64,000 bases of DNA from NCBI RefSeq assembly GCF_000143415.4, contig NW_003314298.1:65561-129560 (forward strand), written 5' to 3'. This document shows, in pieces, positions 21,011 to 31,637 of the stretch; the stretch's first letter is position 1; each line of letters starts with the position of its first letter. This DNA is from Selaginella moellendorffii. Its lineage: Eukaryota; Streptophyta; Lycopodiopsida; Selaginellales; Selaginellaceae. The translations under genes were made by a program, and so were the position numbers. Under the pieces are notes generated by a model. It saw only the letters and a program-made list of their open reading frames with translations. It was not told where the DNA came from and ran no database searches.

Positions 21011-22203
21011 AGTGGTAATATAATGGCTTTGAGCTGTGTGTGAGCATTCCATGGCCAGCTAATGGCAACATAGTGGCCTTGGGACTGTGATTTTGAATCT
21101 TAGAGTGTTCTTGAGGAGTCAAATGTTCAGAGTGTTCTCGAGAAAATTGAGAGAGTTTGAGGGAAAATTTGGAGCAAAAGAGAGTGCCTCATGGCCTGCT
21201 AGTGGCAATGCAATGGCCCTAAGCAAATGTGAGTAATAAAAGAGTGTTTTTAGTCTCTTTCCTACAAGAATGTATAATAATGGGGGAATTGGGGGTAATA
21301 GTTTAGAGCCCCCATCCTGCTAGTTCTAGGGTGGCTTGTGGCCCCCTCCCCTCTAAATGCATTGCATCATCCTCTCTCACAGAGGATTCCTCAGCCTCTC
21401 TTGCATCTTCTGGCTTGTGGTTTTATGCAGCACAATAAGGAATTAGGGCTTTCGGCTCAACTAGTTGGTCTTTCTAGCCAATGAGTGAATTGGGTAGCTT
21501 TGGATCTACCTAGCCTCCCTTACTGTAGCCACTTCTGCATTTCTTGGAGGGACTTGCCCAAATGAGCCACATTAGATTTGGGATATTGTGTGGACACATG
21601 GGTGAATGGGTGAGTTCAATTATTCAACACACCTTAGTTATTAGAGGAGATGAGTTGACATCTTGCAGAAGGGGAGGAGTTTAGTAGGAGCTCTTTAGAA
21701 AAAAGGATAAAGTGGAAGCAGCCTAGATAGGCCTTTGGGATTTCAGCAAGAGGGTTGATGGAGAATAGAGACTACAAATCACAAAGAAATCATAAAAATC
21801 CTTATATATACCTTAGAAGTAGAGGGATACAAGGAGCTAAAGGTAGTAATGAATAAGTGAGAAGTTGAGAGAAGATCTCAAGTGGTCAAAGTAGTTGTAG
21901 GAAAAGGGAAATAATTTCCCTTCTCAAGATGCAGAGTAAAAAGGAATTTATGGGTTTAACAAAAGAGAATAGCTGGAGGACACTAAAATGGCTAATAGAG
22001 AATTTATATGGAGAATGCTGCAAGGATAAAAGTTGCAACATTTTAGCTAAAAGAAGTTGTAAAAGCTGATATAGAAATAATTGACTTCCAACACAAAAGA
22101 TTCTATAACTATTAAATGAAGTTGATGATATTGCATATATATTCATTTTTACACTTATACCAACTTTCTAGACTATGGAATTTACAAATTGAGTATGATT
22201 TTG

Positions 22204-23347
22204 TGTAAACCACAAATTTTTCCTTTCCAATTTGCCAGCTTACCTCGTTTATCCGTCCAACACTGCCTTGACTTTTGCTAAGTTCCCTTGCCAAGGTTCC
22301 CACCTATGGTACCAGCTTCTATTTGGTCCTACTTAGTTTCAACTACTCACTACATGAGCAACAGAGTGTTAGCCATCCATTCACAATTTTCCAAATTTCT
22401 CCCAATTCCCCTCCCCGGGTTAGATTGGACTTAAGGATCGGCTACACTCCCCACAAGCACAAGCAGCCAAACACACCAAACCTCTAGGTTCCTAACTCCC
22501 TTTGGTACCACAAGACTTGATCATGGGACCCTCTAAATCCCAAGTCTTGGGTGCAACATTTGCTTCAGGACACCAGGGCGAAACACCGTGGCCTAATGGC
22601 CCAGTATGGGCACCTCTACCCCCCCCCACACTTTCATCCCGAAGGAAGGCCCAAGCCCCTAGGAAGGGCGAGGACCAATGAGCCACATGGTACTTAAGTG
22701 GGGCACCACTCCACATGAGCCGGGAGCACTGCAGTCGGTTTCAGGAGTGGGAGTTACTCTTGAGCACTTCTTGGGGTGGCCCCTCTGGCACCACCCAAGT
22801 CCCTGCTCACTCCCACCCAAGGCCCCTCGGCCCCAGTTTCAACCTCAAGTCAGTTTGGAAGCACTACTGGAGAGTTCCTTCAAGACTGGTTCTTGGACCT
22901 CACTATCCCTACTATACTTTTGGAACCCCCTACAGCCCCCCCCCCCTTGGGAGATGCACGCTTTGGGCTTTCACCCCTTGACCTGTATTAGTACTCGAAC
23001 TCGGTCTTGGACTCGATCTCGGACTCGATCTCGGACCCGACTTCGGATTCGGTCTCGGACTCGATTTCGGACTCGATCTCAGACTCGATCTCGCACTCGA
23101 CTTCGGACTCGACCTTGGACTCGGTCTTGGACCCAATCTGGATCTCGGACTCTGCTTCGAACTCGGTCTTGAACTCGGTCTCCGATTCGCCCTCGAACTC
23201 GATCCTGGACTCTATCTCAAACTCGGTCTTAGAGTCAGTCTTGGACTCGATCTTTGACTCGGTCTCATCCGATGAACTCTTTGTCATTTTGGTCATGCTT
23301 TCAGGGATCCTTTACCTTACGACACCTTGGCGAGTTGGTTCCTTACA
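22204..23347 (-). repeat. 3' LTR of the outer chromodomain element
   Basis: In the + reading it runs from TGTAAACC to CCTTACA, 1144 bp, flanked on the left by the duplication TTTTG and on the right by the polypurine tract. It contains a hexanucleotide-based array at about 22990-23275. Its + strand start matches 48460 onward. Confidence 0.88.
22990..23275. repeat. hexanucleotide array in the outer LTR
   Basis: Imperfect tandem CTCGGA/CTCGAT-type hexamers (ACTCGGTCTTGGACTCGATC and variants). Because the unit is six bases, every frame on both strands tends to stay open and gives Ser-Asp, Arg-Thr or Glu-Ser runs that are not genes. Confidence 0.85.
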
Positions 23348-23363
23348 ACTCCACCACCCATAG
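23348..23363 (-). other. polypurine tract of the outer element
   Basis: On the minus strand CTATGGGTGGTGGAGT lies directly before the 3' LTR, the position of the plus-strand primer. The same tract precedes the LTRs of the non-autonomous elements at 33315, 39161 and 50815. Confidence 0.75.
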
Positions 23364-23749
23364 AAGAAGTTCGATGCCCACATCGAACATCTTTTTTTAT
23401 CCTACTACTTGTTGACCATGTCTCCGGGGGCATTCCCCCACTTAGCGGTGTGCTTAAGTTAGCCTCCTCGGCCAAGAGCCCATGACAATGGAATATAGGT
23501 GTCTCTATACTCCTCACCTCAGCACACCCTAGTATGGGGTCGGGACTTGAACCCAGCCTTGCTTTACTAAGGGGTTGGGACTCGAACCCAACCTCTGTAG
23601 AATACGTCTACGGATTCGACATCCCCGCAGGGAGTTGGGCATAGTTTCCCTATGTCTAGTCAACCTAGCTAACCCATGCTAATTAGCTTACCTTTGCTGT
23701 GCCTTCGGGTCCCAACATATGCCATTGCTCAACTTCACAAATTGATTCT

Positions 23750-24034
23750 TTAATTGAACTTTGCATAAGTACATAGAGTTCTGCCTTGCAGAAATTCCTC
23801 CACTAGATCTTGCGCATTCGCTAGGTTCTCTTCTGGTTCCCATGTTGCTTCGCAGTGTGAAAATCCTTTCCACTTCACATGGAACTCTCTCACCTCGCGT
23901 CCTTGTCGCTTGCTCTTGCGCGCATTGAGGATGGCCTCGACTTCGTATTCCTCTTCCCCTTGGATAACCTCAGGTAAAGGTCTTATTTGGTCCTTGCGAA
24001 GCGGATCCTCAAAGTATAGCTTGAGTAAGTTCAC
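23750..24034 (-). pseudogene. chromodomain and C-terminal end of the outer pol
   Basis: The translated segment has EYEVEAILNARKSKR, REFHVKWKGFSHCEATWEP and NAQDLVEEFL, the chromodomain signature (aromatic and W-KGF, ATWEP blocks) that targets chromovirus integrase to heterochromatin marks. It follows the integrase remains on the same strand but in a separate frame from them. Confidence 0.88.
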
Positions 24035-24342
24035 GTGGACACATTGGGTGCATCTTCACAATCTCTCAAGGAAGTTGGAGACGGTAAGCCACTTTACCGA
24101 TTCGTGCCTCAATCTCGTAAGGCCTTGCGAACCTGCTTAAGGAACTCAAGATTAATTCATTTACAGGAATACATGCATTTTTACCTTTGGGTCAACTTCC
24201 GGCTGATCCCTTTTGGTAGCCTGAGGTTTTTGGTGTTCAACCACACCTTCTCCCCAGCTTGGAACTCTACATCCCGGCACTTTTGGTTCGCATACTTGGT
24301 TTGCCTTTGTTGAGCTCGTTCTAAGGAATCTCTCACTAGATT

Positions 24343-25465
24343 CTAAATGTTGAGTCTTTCCGCCGTGAATGCCTCCACTGCAGGTAACTCTCCATGATAC
24401 TCGGCCACGCTGAGTTCCACAGGACGTTCAATAGCTCGCCCATTGATGACTTCCCATGGACTCACCCCAATGCTCGAATGTGGTGAGTTATTATAACATA
24501 TTTCCACAAGTCCCAAATGACTTACTCCCAATCGGTCTGGTCTCCCGAGACATAGCATCGCAAATAATCCTCTAGCTGCCTATTCACCCTTTCCGTTTGT
24601 CCGTCTGTCAAGAAGTGTTAGTGCCATCAAACTTGACTTAATACCCAATACCTGTCTGTGGGTGATAAGCTGTGTTGAATTTAAACTTGGTGCGATACTG
24701 TTCCAGGAGAGTTCTCCAGAACCTACTGGTGAAGATCTTATCTTGATCTAAGATAATCTCTTTTGGCCTTCCCCACACTCGAACCACTTGTTCGAAAAAT
24801 AGCTTCGCCACACCTTCCGCATCCACTTCCGTTGTGGTGGGTATGAAATGTGCCATCTTCGAAAATTAGTCCACCACCACGAATATCGCATCAAACCCCT
24901 TGCTTGGGGGGAGTCCCGTGATGAAGTCCATCGTAAGACATTTCCATGGACAATCTGGAATTGGGATGCTTTGCAATAAGCCCCCACTAGCCTTAGTCAT
25001 GGCTTTGACCTACTGACATGTTGGGCATGTCTTTACATAGTCTTGGACATCCTTAGCCATATCTGGCCAGTGGTACTTCCTCTTGAGTAAGCCCATCATC
25101 TTGGGCACTTTGCCGTGTCTCGCAAGAGGTCCGTCATGACACTCTTCTAAGGCTACTTTCCTTAGTTCCCCTTCTGGAATATACACCCTCGTTTGTTTGT
25201 AATATATGAGTCCGTTGCGTTCCGCATAGCCCGTTTTCTCTTCCGTTGGCAGCTCACCTCTCCGGTGAGCTTCCCGTGCCTCTAGATTCCTTAGCAACAC
25301 TTCTTGTGCTAAACCATCATTTTCGTATGCTATTCGCACATCATCCCAAAAGGTTGCTGTCGCACTGGATATCGCCAACTTCAAGAGTGCTTTTCGACTT
25401 AGCGCATCTGCCACGATGTTGCTCTTCCCAAGCTTGTACAGAATCTCGCAATCAAACTCGGCCAA
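24343..25465 (-). pseudogene. integrase of the outer element, broken
   Basis: The N-terminal part retains the end of RNase H (VADALSRKA), a zinc-binding region ending CPTCQ, and KRKYHWPDM. The catalytic core fragments include FSKMAHFIPTTTEVD, GRPKEIILDQDKIF and NTAYHPQT. In-frame stops fall after CPTCQ and before FSKMAHF; several are explained by CAG or CAA turned to TAG or TAA. Further breaks lie between 24340 and 24640. Confidence 0.85.
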
Positions 25466-25504
25466 AGCATTGGCCCACCCACCTTGTTTTTCCCTCAGGT
25501 CGGG

Positions 25505-25831
25505 CTATGACAACAAGTGTTTCATTGCTACATTGTCCATGTAAACTTTGAAGTGTCTTGCAAGGTGGTGTCGCCACTCCTTGAGCGCCTTGACCACCGC
25601 AAACAATTCCTTCTCATGGGCAGGCCACTTCCGTTGAGCCTTGTCCAACTTCTTCGAGAAGAATGCTACTGGATGGTTATCTTGCTTCAAAACTGCACCC
25701 AACGCAAAGTCTGAAGCATCTGTTTCTACCTCAAAGTCCTTACTAAAGTCTGGTAACACCAACACAGGAGCCTTCCTCAACTTTCCCTTGAGGTGGACGA
25801 ATGTCGCCTCGCATTCTACTGTCCATACCAT
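25505..25831 (-). pseudogene. RNase H domain of the outer element
   Basis: Contains FEVETDASDFALGAVL with the first catalytic Asp, FFSKKLDKAQRKWPAHEKEL and the EWRHHLARHFKVYMDN block typical of Ty3/gypsy RNase H. It ends at a TAG where the family usually has Gln in the LLTQP-type motif. Confidence 0.88.
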
Positions 25832-25894
25832 CTTCCCTTTTCCTATTTTGTCCGTTAAGGGCAGGGCTACTCTCGAATAGTGTTTGATAAACTT

Positions 25895-26390
25895 TCAATA
25901 GTAGTTGCATAGCCCCAAGAATGCCCTTAACTCGTATACATTCGATGGTCGCTCCCAATCTTGGATCGCTTGGACCTTCTCAGGGTCCACCTTGAGCCCG
26001 TCCTTGCCCACCACATGCCCTAGAAACTTTACCTCTTGTTGAGCAACGTCACATTTACTCTCTTTAGCATACAGCTGGTGTTCCTTTAGTTTCTCAAACA
26101 CCTTCGTCAAGTATTTGGCATGTTCCTCTAGTGTTTCGCTATAGATCAAGATGTCATCAATATAGATGACCACAAAGTGATCCAGATAAGGTACAAAGAT
26201 ATGGTTCATCAATGCCGAAAATGTTGCCGGCGCATTGCATAGCCCGAAGGGCATCACCAGAAACTCGAAGCTTCCATACCTCGTTCGACAAGTTGTCTTC
26301 TCGACATCTTCCTCTGCTACCCTGATCTGGTAGTATCTTGACCTTAGGTCAATCCTCGAGAAGTATTTTGCCTTTCCCAACCTATCGAAT
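25895..26390 (-). pseudogene. reverse transcriptase, C-terminal part after the insertion
   Basis: Starts at LFDRLGKAKYFSRIDLRSRY (motif A Asp present) and runs through FLVMPFGLCNAPATF, YIDDILIYS (catalytic pair) and FLGHVVGKDGLKVDP. The rest of the enzyme is 20 kb away at 46296-46712; the break coincides with the AGGTC target duplication at 26391-26395. Upstream in the same frame, the long open stretch to 27085 is LTR hexamer sequence of the inserted element, not pol. Confidence 0.92.
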
Positions 26391-26395
26391 AGGTC

Positions 26396-28046
26396 TGTGA
26401 GACACAAATCCTTAAGCCCCAAAGTGGAGTCCGAGGTGGACTCAAGAAGGAGTCCGAGATGGACCAAGATGGAGTCCGAGATGGAGTCCGAGAAGGACCC
26501 GAGATGGAGTACGAGATGGACCCGAGATGGAGTCCGAGATGGACTCCGAGGTGGACCCAAGATGGAGTCCGAGATGGACTGAGATGGAGTCTGAGAAGGA
26601 CCCAAGATGGAGTCCAAGATGGACCCAAGATGGAGTCCGAGATGGACCCGAAATGGAGTCCAAGATGGACCGAGATGGAGTCTGAGATGGACCGAGACGG
26701 AGTCCGAGATTGAGTCCAAGATGGAATCGAGATGGAATCCGAGATGGAGTCCGAGAAGGACCTGAGATGGAGTCCAAGATGGACCCAAGATGGAGTCCGA
26801 GATGGAGTCCGAGATGGACCCGAGATGGAGTCCAAGATGGACTGAGACGGAGTCCAAGATGGACCGAGACGGAGTCCGAGATTGAGTCCGAGATGGAATC
26901 GAGATGGAATCCGAGATGGAGTCCAAGGTCAAGACCGAGACCGAGATCGGGACCGAGACCGAGACCGAGACCAGGACCGAGACCCGGACCGAGACCGAGA
27001 CCGAGCCTAAGACCGAGCCCGAGCCTGAGCCGAGTCCGAGTCCGAGTCCGAGTCCGAGTTCGAGTCTGAGAGGGTGAAAGCCCAAAGTGTTCGTCTCCTA
27101 GACCCTGGGGGGTTTGGTGAGCTCCAAAAGTATAGTAAGGGGGAGGATTGCAGTGGAGCCAGTTTGGCCCAGGAAGGCTGTACCTAGTGTTGGGTTATGA
27201 GCTGCCCACTAGGAAGTCCAAGACTAGAGTGAACACGGACTGACAAGCGGGGTAGCTTGGTGAAGTGTTCAAGAGTCGGCTCTAGTTCCCCCGGGAGATC
27301 GATTAGCCGATGCTCCCAGTCCAAGTGTGGGTGGCACTACCTACTTGGATACCAGGTGTGGCTCAACGGAACCTCGCTCTAAGCTCATGGCTAGAGCACC
27401 CAAGGGCGGAAGGCAAGGAGAGTACCCAGGTGGCTCGCATAAGGCCATAGTGTTCCGAAATTTTGCCCCAAAGTCCCAGACTGTGGAAAGGAAGAGGAAC
27501 AAACCTTTAGCACAGTGACTAAGGACATATTCACATGGTGAGGAAGTCCCAGAGGACATTGGGACTTAGTGGTCGGGCCTGTGGGCCTTGACCCAGTGGC
27601 AGTGTTGGTGAACACGACCATGAGTAGGACGAGTCTTGGTTGGGACTGAAGGAGGAATATTGGGGAAGGTTGTTCTCCTTGTCGGTGGGCATTTGAAGGA
27701 TGTTAAGGAGTGGATCTGTGATGACCACTCATGGATGGTTGGCCTAGTCTTGGAGAGGTAGGACTATGATGCAACTGGTATTGGACCACTAGTGTGGCAA
27801 AGGTGATTGGGCATGGCCTTAGTGTAACAGGCTGTTATGTCGGTGGTACCTTTGAGTGTCGGTCATAGGATCGGACACGTGGAGCACTTGGACCAAGTGC
27901 AAAGGTGGAGTGGCGGGGATGTCATTCTTAGGGTTAGCAAGCCCAAGTCCGAAATAGAACTTATGGAGGTTGTGAGTGAGACTCCTCCAAGTGGCCGAAA
28001 GTGGGGTTAAGTGGCTAAAGTAGAATGGAAAATTTAGTGGCTTACA
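26396..28046 (+). repeat. sense LTR of E1 (5' LTR)
   Basis: 1651 bp, TGTGAGAC...CTTACA. Its first 670 bp are a GA-rich array (26400-27070). The right part carries a conserved unique region also seen, reversed, at 31633-32636, 37577-38370, 43213-44218, 49036-50035 and 54915-55846. Confidence 0.87.
26400..27070. repeat. hexamer/dodecamer array in the E1 LTR
   Basis: Tandem GAGATGGAGTCC-type dodecamers interspersed with GAGATGGACCC, passing into GACCGA hexamers and then GAGTCC hexamers. The same three-zone order recurs in every LTR of this family. Confidence 0.85.
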
Positions 28047-28061
28047 ACTTGGTATTGGAGC
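28047..28061 (+). other. primer-binding site of E1
   Basis: ACTTGGTATTGGAGC directly follows the LTR. It resembles TGGTATCAGAGC, the complement of the initiator methionine tRNA 3' end, with changes. Confidence 0.65.
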
Positions 28062-30673
28062 TGTTCCTTAGTCCAACTTTTATTGGTGCTCAAGTATATC
28101 ACCATTGATATTGGCATCGGAAGGTCTTAGGAGTGGGCATATTCTTGAGGAGTAGCATGTCGAAAGGACATAACTCTCCATTCAAGTTCATGCGTGAACT
28201 TGGGTGCAATGTGCTGGATAGAAAAGGGCCAGTAAGGGAACGACTTTGGGATCTTGGGAACAGTATAAGGGTTTCCTTAGAGGGTTGAGGATGTGATCCA
28301 AATGAGCGTTTGACTTAGCAAACTGGCTGATGTAGTTGTGGTAAACAACTACAATTGGGATCACAGGAAAGATGCGGACTATAGAACAATAAAGGAGTCA
28401 CAAGATTACCGTTATATAGTTGAGGCTGGTACTCATAAATTTGAGACCAGAATTGGTGACTGTGGGAGGCCAAATACAGAAGAGGACACTAGTCCTTGAA
28501 ATGGTAGCCGAGGCTACCTTTAATAAATGCTAGAATAACCCAAGGAGTTGGGGGTGTACTTAAAGATAAGCTGTTATTCTCATCACATGGACAGGTAGTC
28601 CTAAGGGAAAAAGATTAGCCCCAAGAAAATCATCAAGTGTCAGAGTAATACTTGCAAAGATTGTCCTTGTGAGTATAAATACAAGAAGTTGTGTTCCAAC
28701 GAGTTGGCACCTCAAAGACTAAGACCTCGCAGGTTGTTGGATTAGCAAAGTCCAAAATGCTGGATGACTCAAGTGGAGTCAGAAAATGGTCCTAAAAGAT
28801 TGGTTGAAGCATGTGGACTAGGGTGTATGGTGTCCCATGAGGTATGGGGAGGATCATAAGATCCAAGTATGAGAACAGTAGGTATTTCATTGATGGCAGA
28901 ATGTGTCATACTAAAGTTGTGGGAAAAATGTTCCCAGAAGAAAGCAACTTTGGCCCAGAGTTGGGTGTAAACACTATGGTGCAATGCTAACGGATAGTTA
29001 GCATGAGGAACAACTATATTGGTGTTGGCAAAGACATAGACGCTAATAAGTAGTGTCATAAAGATAGGCTCGTGGGGCCAATGGTGTGGAGACACCAAAT
29101 ATGCTAAAGTGTGATACCTTGAGGTTATATTGGTGAGTTCATAAAAACCCATTGCCAAAGGGAATCCCATAGCCTAAGCTGGAAGGCATGTGGTAGAGTG
29201 TGGTGACGAAAACAATGATAGAAGTGTGGAAGCACTAGCAATGAGTTATAGAACTTAACAACTATGAGGCAACTAAGCAAAAGATACAAAATAATTTGTT
29301 AAACTGGTAGAAGGTAACTACCCAAGACTTTTTAATGGCATGAGGAAATTAGATATACCCTTATAAGGGATAAATTGCTTATGTTGCGATATAGTAAGTC
29401 AATGTTGAAAAGGGGAATGCTCATTGTCAAAGAGGCCATCATTGGGACACCCAAACACTCTATAACACCCGGAGGTGGTGTTTGATGTCGCGAGGGCAAT
29501 AGATAAAGCCCAAGGGACTAAGTCCCTAGCGAATGATGGATAAAAGGTGCTATCCAAATATCCAAGGTTGCAAAGACGGAAGAAGTCCGTCTATCCGAAT
29601 CGGATAGAGCCAAAAATGAGATTTTGGCAAGGTTAGTGATGGGCGTATAAAGGCCCATATGTAACAACATTAATCCTGGTGTGTGGGATTATAAGGTGAG
29701 CATACCCAGATTGAAGAACCACTCCCTAGGCTATCGGGTAGGTTCATCCCTAAGAATACTTGCTAAGGCATGGTAGAAGGTGCAAAGCTATCCTCCTAGT
29801 TTGGAGGCGAATAACCAAAGGAAATGTGTGAGGCCAAAAGCAAGTAGTAAGGGGATAAAACCAAACCATAGGAATCAAAGAGCATAACTAAGGGTAGTTA
29901 TGTCAGTTAGGAGTGGAGAATCAAGTGGGCACTCGAGTATGTTGTTACTAGCAACTGTGGTGCCATAAAGAGTCTAAAGCATGAAATTGTCCATGCTAGA
30001 CCATATGGCAATTGGAAAGCTTGCGAAAGGAAAGGCTTTAGCAAGCTAAGGAACAGAGTTCCTTAAAGGTTCCCGAAGACAATTCTAGGTAGATAAGTAC
30101 CTAGAAAGCCAAAGTGTAAATGGTTCCTAGAGCATGCAAAATCAGAGTGGCGCAGCAAAAGCGTGGTCTTGAAGCTAGCTATGAGGCGAGGCTATCAAGA
30201 TTGGGGAAGTAGTTCCCGAGTGTTCAAAGAGAGGGCTTTGAACAAAAGTTGATAGTTAAGGACTTTCACGCTTATGCATGAACCATGTTACAATGGCCGG
30301 ATGACTTGCTAAGCGAGGTTGGCAAGTCAAGGGAACAAATCCCCTAGTTGAAGGTGCTAACTTCAAAAGGGGTGGCCCACGGGGCCGAGCATGGAGGAGT
30401 CCATGCATGATCACAGACTTGTCAAGTGAGAGGACTTGGCAATGCGGAGGAACTAGGTTCCTAAGCTGTGATCTATAGCGTGCTTTAAGTATAAGTTGGT
30501 GCACCAGCATGGGGAGTCACACCAGGCATCTAGGGTGATGCCGTTCGTAGATGCATATACGGAGATTGGGTTCGAGTCCCAACCCTCTAGTGCTTGGGTT
30601 TGAGTCCCAAATCACTAGGGCGTGGTGATGGTTTGGAATATGAGGACACTCATATTTCGGTGGTCATGGACTC
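28047..30673 (+). mobile_element. truncated internal region of E1, non-coding
   Basis: Matches in reverse the internal regions at 33315-36866, 39161-43212 and 50815-54914. It covers about 2.6 of 4.1 kb and breaks off at GGTCATGGACTC, where the 31142-type element begins. I find no gag or pol similarity. Confidence 0.75.
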
Positions 30674-31141
30674 TGTTATGATCCGGCGCAAAAAGACAAA
30701 GATTTAGTCGCCCTAGACTATGCTACGCCACCTCTTGAGGTTCCTCACCACCCAACCACCCCCGAGCTACCTCAAAAGCTCCATTGCGCCGCCGCTCCAC
30801 CGTGAGCCCTAGGGTAGGTTAAGTCCCCTGCCCTAACATGCCTTAATATACCCTTGAGCCTCCCTTTGACTGACGTTGACCACGTAGTCAAAGCTGGCGC
30901 CAAACAATTCTTCCCCCCCAACAAAGTCCTTGTCCCAAGGACGAGTTGTATTGGTGATCACCCTTTATGGGGAATCTTGCTCAAGCTCCTGGTCCATCTT
31001 CCACAGCCGTGTACATCAAGGAGGCATTGGGCCCGTCACTCCGAGATAGTACACTTTTCAACTGGCTGACATAAAATACCAGATGAATTTTCACCCCAGC
31101 TGGCAGCCGCACCCAATAAGCCGCTTTACCAATGTGCTCCA
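30674..31141 (-). mobile_element. 3' end of a second Ty3/gypsy element (LTR3 family), antisense
   Basis: A 233-bp LTR (30674-30906) in reverse orientation, then a C-rich stretch that is a polypurine tract on the minus strand (TTGGGGGGGAAGAATTG), then about 235 bp whose minus-strand translation holds IGKAAYWVRLPAGVKIHLVF, the usual C-terminal end of Ty3/gypsy integrase. Confidence 0.72.
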
Positions 31142-31632
31142 TGTTAGGCGCCAGCTTTGACTACGTGGTCAACGTCGGTCAAAGGGAGGCTCAAGGGTAT
31201 ATTAAGGCATGTTAGGGTAAGGGACTTAACCTACCCTAGGGCTCACAGTGGAGCGGCGGCGCAGTGGAGCTTTTGAGGTAGCTCGGGGGTGGTTGGGTGG
31301 TGAGGAACCTCAAGAGGTGGCGTAGCATAGTCTAGGGCAACTAGATCTTTGTCTTTTTGCGCCGGATCATAACATTGGTATCAGAGGATTGGTTGCGATG
31401 GCCGACCAAGCTGAACGCTGGAATCCTATCATCGATGGTGGTGCCGACGATGGTGCCGACGAAGCTGCGGAGATTTGGACCATTCAAGATGTGGTTCATG
31501 AGCTGCAAGCCCTTAATAAAAATCAGCAAGAGATGCAAGACGAGATGCATGGCATGATGGATACCATGCGTGGGCGTGTTGAGGCACTCGAGGCTGGACG
31601 GGGTAGCGCTCCAAGTAAGCCTTCTTTGGTAG
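31142..31632 (+). mobile_element. 5' end of an LTR3-family element, sense, with gag start
   Basis: A 233-bp LTR (31142-31374, TGTTAGGCGCC...GGATCATAACA) is followed at 31375 by TTGGTATCAGAGG, a good initiator-Met primer-binding site. A gag start MADQAERWNPIIDGGADD (Met at 31398) with a coiled-coil-like LQALNKNQQEMQDEM runs until it is cut at 31632 by the next LTR. The two LTRs of identical length lie head to head. Confidence 0.75.
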
Positions 31633-31637
31633 TGTAA
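31398..31637 (+). pseudogene. gag N-terminal fragment of the LTR3 element
   Basis: 79 residues, acidic then heptad-like, ending in the first codons of the adjacent LTR (stop inside TGTAAG). The rest of the gag and the pol are absent from this side. This is the usual composition of a gypsy gag start; function lost by truncation. Confidence 0.6.

Larger units (their letters stand above)
20485..22198. other. intergenic AT-rich DNA left of the retrotransposon
   Basis: No gene is visible. The first part is the 3' UTR of the methyltransferase gene. From about 20785 to 21010 there is an old repeat also found near 57775-58000, and at 20828-20842 a short telomere-type stretch. The rest, up to the target-site duplication TTTTG at 22199-22203, is AT-rich without recognisable features. 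Confidence 0.5.

Noticed and set aside
26400-27070. Regularly spaced repeats that could suggest a CRISPR array
   Set aside because: Units are contiguous dodecamers without unique spacers, in a plant LTR.
25895-27085. A 396-codon frame read as one protein
   Set aside because: Its first two thirds are LTR array sequence of the inserted element; only the part from about 26390 down is reverse transcriptase, and the junction is the AGGTC target duplication.
30560-30620. tRNA-like GGGTTCGAGTCCC motifs (also near 34793, 40627, 52332 and 56390)
   Set aside because: Only a B-box-like block is present; there is no acceptor stem, anticodon arm or A box at the right distance, and the copies lie in retroelement interiors.
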